Shown here in pieces: positions 23,589 to 36,500 of a stretch of DNA of 64,000 nucleotides. The position numbers were made by a program, and so were the translations under genes. Every line of letters starts with the position of its first letter. The first letter of the stretch is position 1. The stretch covers positions 62,001 through 126,000 of the forward strand of contig JBGVCT010000003.1 in the NCBI GenBank assembly GCA_045118975.1, written 5' to 3'. The notes beneath the pieces are model-generated. The model made no database searches. It saw only the letters and a list, made by a program, of their open reading frames with translations, and was not told the DNA's origin. The stretch is from RGIG6178 sp045118975 (GTDB lineage Bacteria; Bacillota_I; Bacilli_A; RFN20; DUOF01).

Positions 23589-26500
23589 AAATTTCTTTTA
23601 TATATCTGATCCAATCTGTATTTAACTTACGAATTCTAATTCTGATATTATCTTTATTAAAACTTAAGTTGATATTTTTATAATCTAGGGCGTTTGCTTT
23701 TTCAAACAAAATAACCCCAATACCATCTTTATTGGATAATTCTTTAGAAAGATGTATATCTATAAAATCTTTATTATCTTTTATGTCTTTAACTTTATCT
23801 TCGCTTGCCAGTATATCTATTCTTTTCTTTTCTATTAACATACTTACATTATCTGGCATTTGCCCATAAATATCATTAACAGTATCTTCATAGTCACTAA
23901 GCCCTTCAAGAGTAGTTATTTTTTCTAACTTTTTATAAAGATCGATTTTATTATCTTCTCTTGAGGCATACTCTAAAGGAATGTGGCCATTGACTTGAAT
24001 ATTCTTACGTCTCACTACTTCTTCTTTTTTTATGCCCTTTCTTTCCTCAATTGCCTCTTTTAACAAATCAAGGTATAAATCAATACCTACATTTTCAATA
24101 AATCCAGATTGATTTTCTCCTAAAATGTCTCCAGCACCTCTTATTGTTAAATCTTTCAATGCAATCTTATATCCACTTCCAAGCTCTGTAAACTCTTTAA
24201 TAGCTTTTAATCTATTGTATGCCTCTTCATTCATTCTCTTCTTTGGGTTGTATAAAAGATAGGCATAAGCAATTCTTTCACCCCTACCAACTCTACCTTT
24301 TATTTGATAAAGTTGAGATAATCCAAAATGATCTGCATCTTCTACTATCATAGTGTTAGCATTTGGAATATCAATTCCAGTTTCTATGATTGTGGTAGAT
24401 ACCAAAACATTAATCTTATTATTATAAAAATCATATGTAGTATCTTCTATTATCTCTTTTGGCATTTTACCATGAATAATTCCCACTTTGCTTCCTGGTA
24501 TCTCATGTTCTATCCTAAAAGCAATACTTGATAAATCACTTGTATTATTATGAAGATAAAACACTTGTCCACCTCTACCTATTTCTCTTTCAATAACTTC
24601 TTTAATAAGTCTAGGGTTTTTCTCAACCACATAAGTTTGGATAGGCATTCTCTTTAATGGAGGAGTAGTTAATTGTGCTAAACTCCTTATTCCAATCAAA
24701 CTAAGTTGCATAGTTCTAGGGATTGGAGTTGCACTAAGAGTTAAAACATCAATAGAATTTTTCATTTCTTTTATTTTTTCTTTATGTTCTACCCCAAATC
24801 TTTGCTCTTCATCTACAACAAGCAAACCTAAATCTTTAAATACTACATCTTTCGATAAGATTCTGTGTGTTCCTATAAGAATATCTATCTTACCTTCTCT
24901 TAAATCTTTCAAGATTTTATCTGTCTCTTTTTGAGTTTTAAATCTATTTAAGACTTCAATTCTCACATTGAAATTCTTAAATCTATTTATAGCATTTTGA
25001 TAGTGTTGACTAGATAAAAGGGTTGTAGGACACAAAATTGCAACTTGTTTACTATCTTTAATGGCTTTAAAGGCACCAACAAAAGCAACCTCGGTCTTAC
25101 CAAATCCAACATCTCCACACACAAGCAAATCCATTGGAACTTTACTTTCCATTTCTTTTTTCAACTGCTTGATGGCGCTTTTTTGATCTTTTGTCAAAAC
25201 ATAAGGAAAGTCATTTTCAAACATCATGCTTAATTCATCATCTTTTGAAAATGCATACCCTATTTTTTTAGTTCGCTCTTCATACATTAATAAAAGTTTA
25301 CCTGCAATATCATTAACTTTATCTTTTATTCTTTGCTTTGTTTTATTCCAATCATCACTACCAAGTTTGGAAAGAGTAGGTTTCTTTCCTTCTCCCATTG
25401 AATATTTTCTTACAAGTGAAAATTGTTCTAAAGGAACAAATAAAGATTCTCCATTTTTATATTCTAACTTAAGATAATCTTTATCCATATTATTAACCTT
25501 TACAGTTTCTATTCCTAAATATTTACCAATACCATATGTTTCATGAACTAAATAATCACCTTTATTTAATTCTTCATAATCATTAATTACTGTTGCGCTC
25601 TTATATTTTGTAAAATATCTACCAGAGTTCACTTTATTTAAAAATAATTCCTTACTAGATAAATATACTCTTTTAATATTTGCTAATTCAAAACCTTCGA
25701 TTAATTCATCTTCTATTAAGATAAATGATGTTTTATCAATATTATATTCATCACACCACATATACAAATTATTTATTTGATGTTCATTTTTTAAATAAAT
25801 ATATATTTCATACTTCATATCTATATAGTTTTTTATAAGTCTAGCAGCTATTTTGCTAGAACCATAACATGAAACAATTGTTGACACATTAAACATCTTG
25901 TCATTTTCTTTTGCTATATCATTTAAATATATCTTACATTTAGAAGCACAAATCACTGAAAGCAAATCATTATATAAAACTATATTTGATAAAGTCTTAC
26001 CCGCTTTAAATAATTCATCTTTATATTCATATGTATCTTTCAACAACAGTTCATAATTGCTATTTATCGAAGGGTAATCAACTAAAACAGTAACATCTCC
26101 ATTAAAATAATTCTCTAATGTGGAATATTTGGATATAAGAGAATAATATTTATATAAATATCCTTCTTTATAATTATTATTCATTTTATATATATCTAGT
26201 TCTACACTATCTTTTAGTAATTGATAAGAAGCTAATTCTAATTTTGGCTCATCTTTTTTTAATTCTTGCATAAGTATTTTTTCAACATCTACATTTTCTT
26301 CAAATAAGATTTCACATGCTGGAATTATTTCTATTTCATTAACTTTCTTTATAGTTTTTTGAGTTTCACTATCAAAAAAACGAATGCTATCTATTTCGTT
26401 ATCAAAGAACTCTATTCTTATAGGATTATCATAGTTAACACTATAAATATCTATTACTTCTCCTCTTTTAGAAAACTCTAAAGTTGTAGTAACCTTGCTA

Positions 26501-26982
26501 ACTGGCTTATATCCTACATTCATTAAATATTTTACAAGCTCATCTCTATTTACTTCTTCCTCTGTGAAAATCTTTTTAGTACTTTTTTTGAAAATATCTA
26601 TGTGAGGTAAAAATCTAAGATATGCACTAGTATGAGTAATGAGTATTTTTGGCTTATCATTTTTTAAAATTGAATACAAGGAATATACCCTGTTTGCACT
26701 CATCTCTAACGATTCTGCAAATGCCTCTATTTGTACTGTTTCATCGGCAAAAAATGTAAGAATATCCTCTTCACTTATAAACGATGAAATATATTCATAA
26801 AGCAAAGAAGCGCTATGTAAACTATTACATAGCACTAACATCTTTTTGGGATTTTTTTTGAATGAAGATGCAATTAATAACGATTTAGAAATTAATGAAG
26901 AACTAGAAAAACTTCCCTTATTCAAAGAGAAGTCCTTCACTATTTTATCTTCGTTAAACAAATCTAATATTTTATTTTTCAT
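23575..26982 (-). CDS. mfd: Transcription-repair coupling factor Mfd
   Basis: A 1135-residue protein, near the usual 1150. In order: UvrB-like N-terminal modules (1-340), a CarD-type RNA-polymerase-interaction domain around 470-540 (LNKGDYLVHETYGIGKYLG), a RecG-like SF2 motor with Walker A GDVGFGKTEVA near 622 and DEEQRFG near 727, and the C-terminal TRCF domain. Mfd pushes or removes stalled RNA polymerase and recruits UvrA for repair. It follows pth by one base, as pth-(fin)-mfd in Bacillus, but the small fin gene is missing. Confidence 0.96.
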   Translation of the reverse strand: MKNKILDLFNEDKIVKDFSLNKGSFSSSSLISKSLLIASSFKKNPKKMLVLCNSLHSASLLYEYISSFISEEDILTFFADETVQIEAFAESLEMSANRVYSLYSILKNDKPKILITHTSAYLRFLPHIDIFKKSTKKIFTEEEVNRDELVKYLMNVGYKPVSKVTTTLEFSKRGEVIDIYSVNYDNPIRIEFFDNEIDSIRFFDSETQKTIKKVNEIEIIPACEILFEENVDVEKILMQELKKDEPKLELASYQLLKDSVELDIYKMNNNYKEGYLYKYYSLISKYSTLENYFNGDVTVLVDYPSINSNYELLLKDTYEYKDELFKAGKTLSNIVLYNDLLSVICASKCKIYLNDIAKENDKMFNVSTIVSCYGSSKIAARLIKNYIDMKYEIYIYLKNEHQINNLYMWCDEYNIDKTSFILIEDELIEGFELANIKRVYLSSKELFLNKVNSGRYFTKYKSATVINDYEELNKGDYLVHETYGIGKYLGIETVKVNNMDKDYLKLEYKNGESLFVPLEQFSLVRKYSMGEGKKPTLSKLGSDDWNKTKQRIKDKVNDIAGKLLLMYEERTKKIGYAFSKDDELSMMFENDFPYVLTKDQKSAIKQLKKEMESKVPMDLLVCGDVGFGKTEVAFVGAFKAIKDSKQVAILCPTTLLSSQHYQNAINRFKNFNVRIEVLNRFKTQKETDKILKDLREGKIDILIGTHRILSKDVVFKDLGLLVVDEEQRFGVEHKEKIKEMKNSIDVLTLSATPIPRTMQLSLIGIRSLAQLTTPPLKRMPIQTYVVEKNPRLIKEVIEREIGRGGQVFYLHNNTSDLSSIAFRIEHEIPGSKVGIIHGKMPKEIIEDTTYDFYNNKINVLVSTTIIETGIDIPNANTMIVEDADHFGLSQLYQIKGRVGRGERIAYAYLLYNPKKRMNEEAYNRLKAIKEFTELGSGYKIALKDLTIRGAGDILGENQSGFIENVGIDLYLDLLKEAIEERKGIKKEEVVRRKNIQVNGHIPLEYASREDNKIDLYKKLEKITTLEGLSDYEDTVNDIYGQMPDNVSMLIEKKRIDILASEDKVKDIKDNKDFIDIHLSKELSNKDGIGVILFEKANALDYKNINLSFNKDNIRIRIRKLNTDWIRYIKEILEAI

Positions 26983-26983
26983 A

Positions 26984-27544
26984 TTAATTATATCTACTCT
27001 CTATAACATGAAAATCAACACCATTAATAAAATCATCAATAACTTTATTAATGATATTTTCTTTTTCTTTTAAAAGAAGTTTATCTTCTTCGCTAAACTT
27101 CCCTAACACATAGTCAACAACAGGAATATTTTTATCCTTTCCTATTCCAACTCTAACACGTCTAAAGTTTTCGCTCCCTATTCTAGCAATAAGACTTTTT
27201 ATTCCATTATGTCCTGCGCTACCACCTTTAGATCTTATCTTTATTTTAGATACTTCTAAATCAAGATCATCATGAATAACCAAAACATCTTCGCCACTAA
27301 TTTTAAAATATCGCATAAAATCAATCACACTATCACCAGAAAGGTTCATATAAGTTTGAGGCTCTAAAAAGATAACCTTTTCCCCTTTGTCGCTTGTATA
27401 GTCTATATATAGACCATTAAATTTTTTCTTACTTAACTCTAAGTGTTTTTTTTCTAAATAAGAATCAAGAAAGATGAACCCGACATTATGTCTAGTATTT
27501 CTATATTCCCCACCAGGGTTTCCCAAACCAACTACAAGTTTCAT
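26984..27544 (-). CDS. pth: Peptidyl-tRNA hydrolase
   Basis: A 186-residue enzyme with the motif GNPGGEYRNTRHNVGF (catalytic His19, Asn9) and HDDLDL (Asp at about 93) and GGSAGHNGIKS. Pth releases tRNA from prematurely dropped peptidyl-tRNA and is essential. ATG 27544 has a GGAGGAAG site. It is followed by mfd at one base, and preceded by the giant surface protein gene with 14 bases between, so the giant gene's transcripts may read into pth; no terminator is seen between them. Confidence 0.95.
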   Translation of the reverse strand: MKLVVGLGNPGGEYRNTRHNVGFIFLDSYLEKKHLELSKKKFNGLYIDYTSDKGEKVIFLEPQTYMNLSGDSVIDFMRYFKISGEDVLVIHDDLDLEVSKIKIRSKGGSAGHNGIKSLIARIGSENFRRVRVGIGKDKNIPVVDYVLGKFSEEDKLLLKEKENIINKVIDDFINGVDFHVIESRYN

Positions 27545-27558
27545 CTTTCTTCCTCCTA

Positions 27559-30500
27559 TTAAATTACTCTAACCTTTTTCTTTACAAATATTCTATATCC
27601 AGGAACAAATGCAAGTATTGCTGTTATAAAGATCATTGTCCAACCAAGTGGATCTTCCATAAAGAAGTTTGTACCAACTTTGTATCCTAATACATTGTTT
27701 GCGATATCTTTTGTTACAACAAATACAACAACATTTCCACCGATATTATTTACTTCCGCTATAGCTGACTTACTAATAAATCCTTGTGCAACGAAATCAA
27801 ATTGATTATTTGATAATCTTGATGCATTAGAATCGCTACTTACCAAGAAGTGGCTGTTTTCAGGATCTAGAGTTCTATATCCTAATAAACCATTGCTTAC
27901 ACAATCTTGACCATCTGCTTGGCTAGGAAGTGCAAATATAATAACATCTCCTTTTTGATAATGGAAGCCTTCATCTTTTCCACCTATTATCAAGCTGTTT
28001 ATAGAATAGTTATATTGTCTTCTAACATTTACTGAATTTCCATTAATACATACACTAGATGATGGATTAATTGTAACCATAATTACTGCTCTATTTCCTG
28101 CTGAGTCAACAATAACAAATGTATGTTCACCAAAATCAGTAACTAAAGCACCGTTATATTTCTTTTCTTCCTCATTGAAGGTTGCTTTATACATATCGCC
28201 ATCTAAAGTAACGCTTACAATTGGAGCCTTCATTTCACTATCAGGTAAAGTCCATGATAGAACAACATCTTTTCTTACAGATTGATTATCTCCAGATAAA
28301 GCATAATTTGGTGTTTGTCTATAAATATAGAAAGTTATACTCTCTCCTTTATGTCCTACACCATCATATGGAGTTAATGTATATTTACCTTCTTTTGTTA
28401 ATCCAAGAATAGCATCATATGTCATAGTTGCTTCATATGGCTTGTCTTCTTCTAGAAGTGCTTCATATTCAACTTCTATTCTAGAATTAAGTTCAGATAA
28501 CTCATCTATTACATTAGCTTTAATTGAATTAGCATTTGTATACATGTATGGTGCGATAATATTTAAACCATTTGTAACGCTTATTGTTGGCGCTTCATTA
28601 TCTAGAGCAAACCACATCATTGATTCATTTCCTAAATTCACAGGATCATCAGTTGCCTTAACCATGAAGTAACCAGAATCTAGTGGTGTAAATGTATAAG
28701 AGAATACACCTTCCTCAATTGTTGCATATAATTCTCCACCATCAATCAAAGAACCATTTGGCAATCTACTCTTACAAGCATCATCAATTACTGCATCACA
28801 CTTATAAATAGAAGCTATATTAGTTTTATCTTCTTGATCTAGAGAAATAATTACAGAATTAACATAAGTTGTTGTTCCTGTAGCAGTAGTTCCTTCGATT
28901 GTAATCACAGGAGCCTTACTGTCGATAATTACATACAATAATGTAGCAATTTCTGGTTTGCCAAGTATTGAAACTTTCAATTCAATCTTAAGTTCTTCTG
29001 CAAATCTATCTTCTGAGTGATAGAATAGTGGGCTGCTTTGACTAATTGGGTCACTAATAGCAGCTTGGTTTTTGTTATAAGAGCTACTATAATCTGTATT
29101 ATTTACAACTAAAGAGTATGTATATTGACCTAATCTACAATCTCTTACTACATCAGCAGTACATTTTAAAATTGCTTGAACAGGAATTCTTTCTCCAAAT
29201 GCATATTGTTTTCCAACTTTAATTTCATTGTTAACATCAATTGAAGGAGTACCAGTTATAGGATCAACAATAACTTCAAACAATCCTACCTCTGGTGGAT
29301 TGATTCTAATCTTAATAGTATATGTTGCTTCACTATTTTCATTTCTTACAGCATCTACAAACTTAAATTCAATAATGTGTTCTCCAGCTATTGTTGGAGC
29401 AAATTTGTGTGTTGCTCTGAATGGAACTGTATAATCAACATTTTCACTTACATAAGTCCAAGATTCTGGCATTGTTGCATCTGTTGGAGACTTAATCCTA
29501 TATGCTAATGAAGCAAAACTATAAGATGCATATCCACCCCAAGCAACTGTAACAAATGTATTAACATACTCTATTGACTTAGCTTGACTAGAAATTAGTT
29601 CTTTTGTATCTTCCACGCTTGCATATTCATTGTCATCTAAATACAAGTTGAAGTTTTGCTCATCTCCACCAAGAAGAGAACTATCTGGTGCCGTACTATC
29701 TAGTTCAATTGTATATCCACCAACAATATTAGTAGCAAATCCAACAATTACTTTTTGCTCATAATACTTATTTGCTTCCCAACTAGTAGCAGATCCACGA
29801 ACTTGGATATAATTACCTTCTTCATCTAAGTAATAATATTTATTGTAATTGATTTCCCAGTCTTCAGGTTTTTCACTAGTCATTTCCATAGCGTTTCCGC
29901 CTTCAAGTCCTGCAAATTGAGCAAATCTAGTAATCTTATCTGAGAACAAGTTAACAACTTCTACTTTATAAACTCCATCACAAGAGTGTGTTGCATCATT
30001 TAGCGCAGTAATTGAATAAATTCCATTACCTTTATTAGAAATACTTAATGTACATTGTCCAATTAATACTTCTCTTGCACTTGCAAAGTTAGATATTACC
30101 ACTTTTGTAATATCACTATCTGCAACTGCATCTAAAGTTAAATTAGAATATGCTGGATACTTATAAACATTTATATAATTCAATCCAGAATTTACATTTA
30201 TTGTGAAGAATTCATTAGCAATGATATTTGTGTCGCCATAAATGTGTACATTATTACTATATCCTTCTTCAGTTGTAGCTAATTTATTGTCGATTACATA
30301 TGGATTGAAGATAAATTCTTTAAAGCTTCTGTTTTCAAAATTATCTTTAATTTCAATCTTATATACACCCGCACAGTTATAATCTGCGTGATAATTAAAT
30401 CTAAACTCTATACTAGATGGTAATACACCTGTAGTAGATGTTAGCATTGAATAACATACACTACCACTACCTGTACTAATTAAATCATATTCATTTCTAT

Positions 30501-33500
30501 CTAAATCATACTTGTATATGCTTACATAATCATTACTTAATCCTGTAACCTTAGATTCAGTACTTATACCAATTAAAACATTAGAATTAGTATTTGAATC
30601 CATTGTTGAATAATTAATCTTAGGAGTTGCATCAGTATGAGATATATTGAACACAACTTGGTTTCCAGCACTATCAGTGATAGATAGTTTATTAATTGAC
30701 TCAACTTCTACATCTATAATACAAGCGAATGCATCATGAATATAATATTTACCACTTACCCATGTGTTACTTGTGTTTTGTACATAGTTTTTACCAACTT
30801 TTGTATAGAACAAGCTAAATGTATAATCCCAATCTTCAGGCTTACTGTTAACTGGGCTGTAGCCATCTACTTTTATAATACTTCTATTTATATTATAGAA
30901 CTTAGTAGCATTATTAGTTGTAATAGCAAATGTTGCATATGAATAAACTTCACTGAACTTGCCTGCCTTAACTGTAGTTTTAACTTCAAATAATCTACTT
31001 ATCTCGCCATTCTTACTATTAAATAGTTCAATATGGGTTTTCTTATTTTGATATTTATAAGCTTCATTATTTGTTTGATTCTTTAATTCAAGATTTGCAA
31101 CAGTTTTACCTGTAGCAAATACTGGAATAAGTGGACAACTATAACCTTGAGCAGTACATAAATTCCACTCATCACTATAAGTGAATTCAATATCTTTATC
31201 AGAATATTGATTAACACTATTTATTAAATCTTCTTTATTGTCAAAATAATCATCTCTATAGTAATCATAATAGAATTGACCTGTAACAGATGGTTTGTAT
31301 TGAGATCTTACAAATTCATATGTAGAGAAATATGTTACAAAGACACATCCTGTATTAAATGTTTCGCCTTTGAATTCACATGAATTTTTATATAAATTAG
31401 TATTTTCAATTTCACTCAATCTCCACCATTCAGAGTTAACCCATATATAGTCACCATGAGAATTTAAATTTTGATCATTATCAAATCTTTGAATTTTTTG
31501 TAATGGTATATAATTACCGATTTCAACATAATCCAAACTAGTTGTTTCAGAATATACTCTTACTCCAAAATAAACAACATTTGTATGATGTGGGTTAGTA
31601 TTATCTTGATCGATAAATACTATTGTTGCTTCTTGTCCAGGAGCAAATTGAGGGTTTGTACAACCACTATTAGATTGTGAACCTCCCCAACCTAAACCAC
31701 TACTTACACAAGTTACTGTGTGCTCATTAGTGTCAAGAGCTATTTCAACTGTATCATTAACACTACTAATAATTCTTAAGTTAACCTTAATACATTCTTG
31801 ATTTGCACCTGCAGAGCAAATATCTCCAGCAAGTGAATATTCATAACTTATTACACCATTTGTTACCTTTTTAGTTCTAAGTAAATATGTATATTGATAC
31901 ATTGTACTTGATACACCCGCACCTGTATATAATGTTTGAGCAAGTTCTGTATCACCAAATTTTCTATCTGCTGTAAATGTAGGAATAATCATACTATAGA
32001 TATTACCTAAAATTGTTTGCATTATTGTATCTACTGGTGTTTCGCTAGAGAAATATGTAGCTTTTCCATACGCATCATAGAAGTTAAATCCTCTACTTAT
32101 TTGAGCTGTAACAGCATCACGGTACAAGTTATACATATATACTTTAGCTTCTTCATAGCTAGCAATTGCATAGAAATAATTACTATTGAAATTACCTGTG
32201 TATTTAGCTTCTAATACATTCACATCACTTGCCAATTCATAATCAATTGAATAGAACTTCAATGGCTCAAATACTGGATCTGTATTAGCAATGTAATTTT
32301 CTCCATCTTTCACATAATACTTAGTATATTCTGCCTCCCAATCAGATGGTTGAAGAGGAAGAGGATTATACTTTGGTACTTTTAGTTCATTATAGTAAGC
32401 AACAGTATCAACTGTTATAACACTCTTTGGAACACTGAACCAATAGTTAACTCCTGTAGGAGAATTATTTTCTAAGTTAGTTGTATAAGGAGTATTATCT
32501 ACCACCAATGCATTAGCTAAGATTTCACTTCTATTTCCAAAACTATCTTGTAGAACTAAAGATTCATAAACGCCATCTTCATATATTCTTGCAGTAACAT
32601 TAACAATTATAAATGTTTTATCTTCATGATCTTCACAACGGCTTTCACCCTTACCTACAACACACGCTTCTGCATCTGCACCTTCTAAGTAATAATATGA
32701 TTCATGAACCATAAATCCTTTAGTTAAGTCTGCTTGTTTATATCTTATTTCATAAACTGTTCTACCTTGATCATCTTTATAATAAACAGTTACTATTTTC
32801 TTTCCACTTTCTTCGTCTTCAACATAGCTTATATATCCATCAAATCCAATAGCATTAGATTTAGATACATCATCATATAGTAGAGTAGATGAATTGTATG
32901 ACATTAATGTAACATCACTTGAGTTTTCTCCATCCATAATTTCAATATAGTTTTGTTCTTTCTCATCGAAAGATAACAATCTATCAATATAATCGCCATT
33001 ATATTTATTACCATGAATAATATATGTAGCATCTACCTTATCTCTATTGATTACAAAATATACTGTTGCAATATTCTTTTCTAATACAAATAGTGAAGTA
33101 GAATCTTCAAACAAGAAGTTCTTTTCCTCAACATATTGTCCTGAGTCATAAATAAATGCTTTGTAAACTGCATTCTCTGCATTTCTTCTAAATGCATATG
33201 AATTGTATTGTCCAAACATATTTCCTGCAGGATTAAATAATAAATCTTGAGAAATTGCACATCCTTGAGGATTATTAGTATATTCTTGAATACCACACTT
33301 GTAGAATAATACCTTTGCATCATAAGTGATCGAAGTAGGTGAATCTGTTGCAACAAATGTTACAGCAGTATTAATTTTTCCAGTAAAGTGATCTGGATTA
33401 GATGAGGCAACGTCAGTAAATAAAACGTTATCTCTATCATCTTTGATTGTTAAATCAGGTGTTCTTGTATCCATTACAAATACTTGCTTATAAAGGATGT

Positions 33501-36500
33501 TACTTACATTTCCAGCAAAATCTTGTACTTGGTAAGCAACTTTATAAACTGCTATACCTGTATTTCCATCAATCCTATTTATTGGTTTCAAATCTAATCC
33601 CATATTAGTCCATACTTGGATATCGTTGATTGTATTTTTATCTAGTAAATTAGAGAAATAGTATGTATTTTGTGTATCAATTACATAACAATATTGAGAA
33701 TTGCCATCTTTTTGATTTATACATTGCTTATCATTAACAGATTTACTATCTATTAATAAATAGTAAGTAACGCCTGTTTCTCTTAATTGATAATCAGAAA
33801 CTTTTTCATATTTTCCTTGATCGTCTTTTTTATAGTTTTTATAAGTTAATAATGGAGCATATCTATAGAAACTGTGATTAACAACAGTGTTACTAGCACC
33901 TTGATCATCTAAGATATTTAAATCTCCTCTATAATTGTATGAATCATCAAATACAGAGTTTGTAGTAGCGTACTCAATATTTGTAGGATCTCCTCTATTT
34001 TCAAAGAATGAAATTTCAGGATTAATTCTATCTATAACAATAACCACTTCTCCTGATTCTCTTCCTGCAAAATCAGTAACTACAAATTTAATTATCTTAA
34101 ATGTATTTAAATCTAAATTAGAAGTCTCAAATATGAATGTTCTCATTTCTTGATTATATTCATATTCACTACCACTAACATGATCACACTCTCCTGTTAA
34201 TGGGTCTCCGTTTTTGTCATACTTATATACTACACATGATTTTACTTCAGAAATAAATTCACTAAATGTCACGCTAACATTAGAATTTGATAAGAATACA
34301 GTTGATGGAGAAGATTCATTCTTTAACACATAATCATGTGAAGGAAGTATCTCCCATTCATCACAATTTTGTTGATCTTCTGCAACACACTTTTTAACTC
34401 CACCCTCAACAACAAATGGAGAAATTCCATCTTCAACAATAATTGGTAAGAATTGACCATTAGGAGCAATATTACCAACATAGTCTTGAATAGTAACATA
34501 TATCCATCTAGCGTTACCTCCTGTTGTAGGAACACCGAATTGGAATGGAACAGGATTTGGACCATCCATTTTTATAGTCATTGTTCCCTCATCCACTTCA
34601 TAGAACACCATAGTTATAGTGTTAGGGAATGCCGCAACTATAGGATCTGTTGTATTGTTGTGAGTGTCTGTACACTTTAATTGATATGTATATGCTGGAG
34701 AATCACTAATATATCTAGGATCTTTGAAACTAAACATACTTGAATCACAAATAATTGTTTGTCCAACATAATCATTTGAAGTTACTGTAATTGTTCTAGG
34801 TCTTGCGTCATTATTATCGATATCATCCTTTTCAACATATTGTTTATTTACATTGAATGACCCCTTTTCCTCAAATGTTGGTGCAGAATAATCTGCCCAG
34901 AAATTGATTTCAGTGCGCTTTACAGTTTCATTTCCCAAAGCATCTCTAGCACTAATAGACAAGATTACATTACCATCATAGCTAAGATCTTGTAATGCTT
35001 GAATTAGTGTTAATCCCATGCTTGTGGCACTCATTTGAATATTAGTTGTTAAAACATAATCTTGATTTGCTATTGTTGGACAATACTCTGTTGTAGAAAC
35101 ATTCTCACCATATATAAATTTATAGCAATAAGTTGTAACATAACTCAAATCATCTTCTATAAGAATTGTTAATCTAGGATCTTTTGTATACCCTATAACT
35201 TGATACTCATCACCTAATGCTCCAGTAGAATATTTACTTGGATCATCATCTACTGATTCTAAAGAAATAACAGGCGCACTCTTATCAATTACAAAGTTAT
35301 ATGTAACTTGATGTGAAGAAGCATCTTCAAATATTACTTTATAGTTACCACTTTCAGAGAATATTAATCTAGAAACACCCTCTGCTGCAGCATCAGCTGA
35401 TAGAGTAGAGTTTACATATCCATCTGTACATTCGCTTGCATACGTATTATCAGTAATAGCCTTATAAACATTACATGTATGTGGAGTTCCATCCACGATA
35501 AGATGCATTAATAGTAATCTGTTTTCTTTTGTGTCATCTGCACTTTGTGCTGTATAGTAATTTAAATCAAAATGAACTAAACTTTTGCCACCGATAGTAG
35601 CATCTTCTATTACATTATTTTTATGTAAGAAGTACTCACCACCTACATCTTTAAATTCATATAAACCGTCTTTATTAAATACTTGTTCTCCTTGTGCACC
35701 AGTACCTACTTGAGTAACTTTAGCATCAAGAGTAGACTCATCAAAACTTCCATCAATATAGAATGTTTCACTTAACACATCTGAGGCATTAACATATCCT
35801 GAAGCAGTATTTTTCTTTTCAACTACGCTAATTTCATAGAAAGTATTTTCGCCACTGAATATATATCCTCCATCACCCGAAAGAACATCATATATTCCAT
35901 ATTGTTTTAATAGCGCTGGATCCATAATTCCATATTGTCCACTTTCTCCAGGTAAATACATAACTGTTCTTTGTGGACTTGTACAAGAAGCTGTAGTAGG
36001 AATATCATCAGTTGTTGAATATCCACCACCTAAAATAACAATTTCTTTACATACATTATTAGCATATGGTAAACCATACACGCTCTTAACTTGATATGCC
36101 TTGATAGTAAATACTATTCCTGGTTTAACTGTAAATCCAACAAATACACTATTTGGAGAGAAATATGTTTTCTCATATCCTGATAAAGAAGCAATTTGGC
36201 TACTGCTTAATGGATAAACATAATTGTTATCAAAAGCTCTAAGTTGAGTTGCATCAGGAGAAGTTCCTGTAAAGTCAAATGGACGTCCACTAATTCCCTC
36301 AAAAGCATAATTTCCATCTGTAGGAGTTAAAATTCCTGGATGATCAATTGCATAACCAATTCTTAAATCTAATTTAGTTACGTTGATACTACCAGTAACT
36401 GGCTTTAATGTACCAAAATCTAGCCCTTGAGTAATATTGAATGCATATATACCATCAACAATATTGAAATGTCTACTTCCACGAGACTCATCAATTGTAT

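Noticed and set aside
33081..33356. Open frame of 91 codons inside the giant gene, same strand, shifted frame
   Set aside because: No ribosome site, codon use unlike neighbours, fully inside a well-supported frame.
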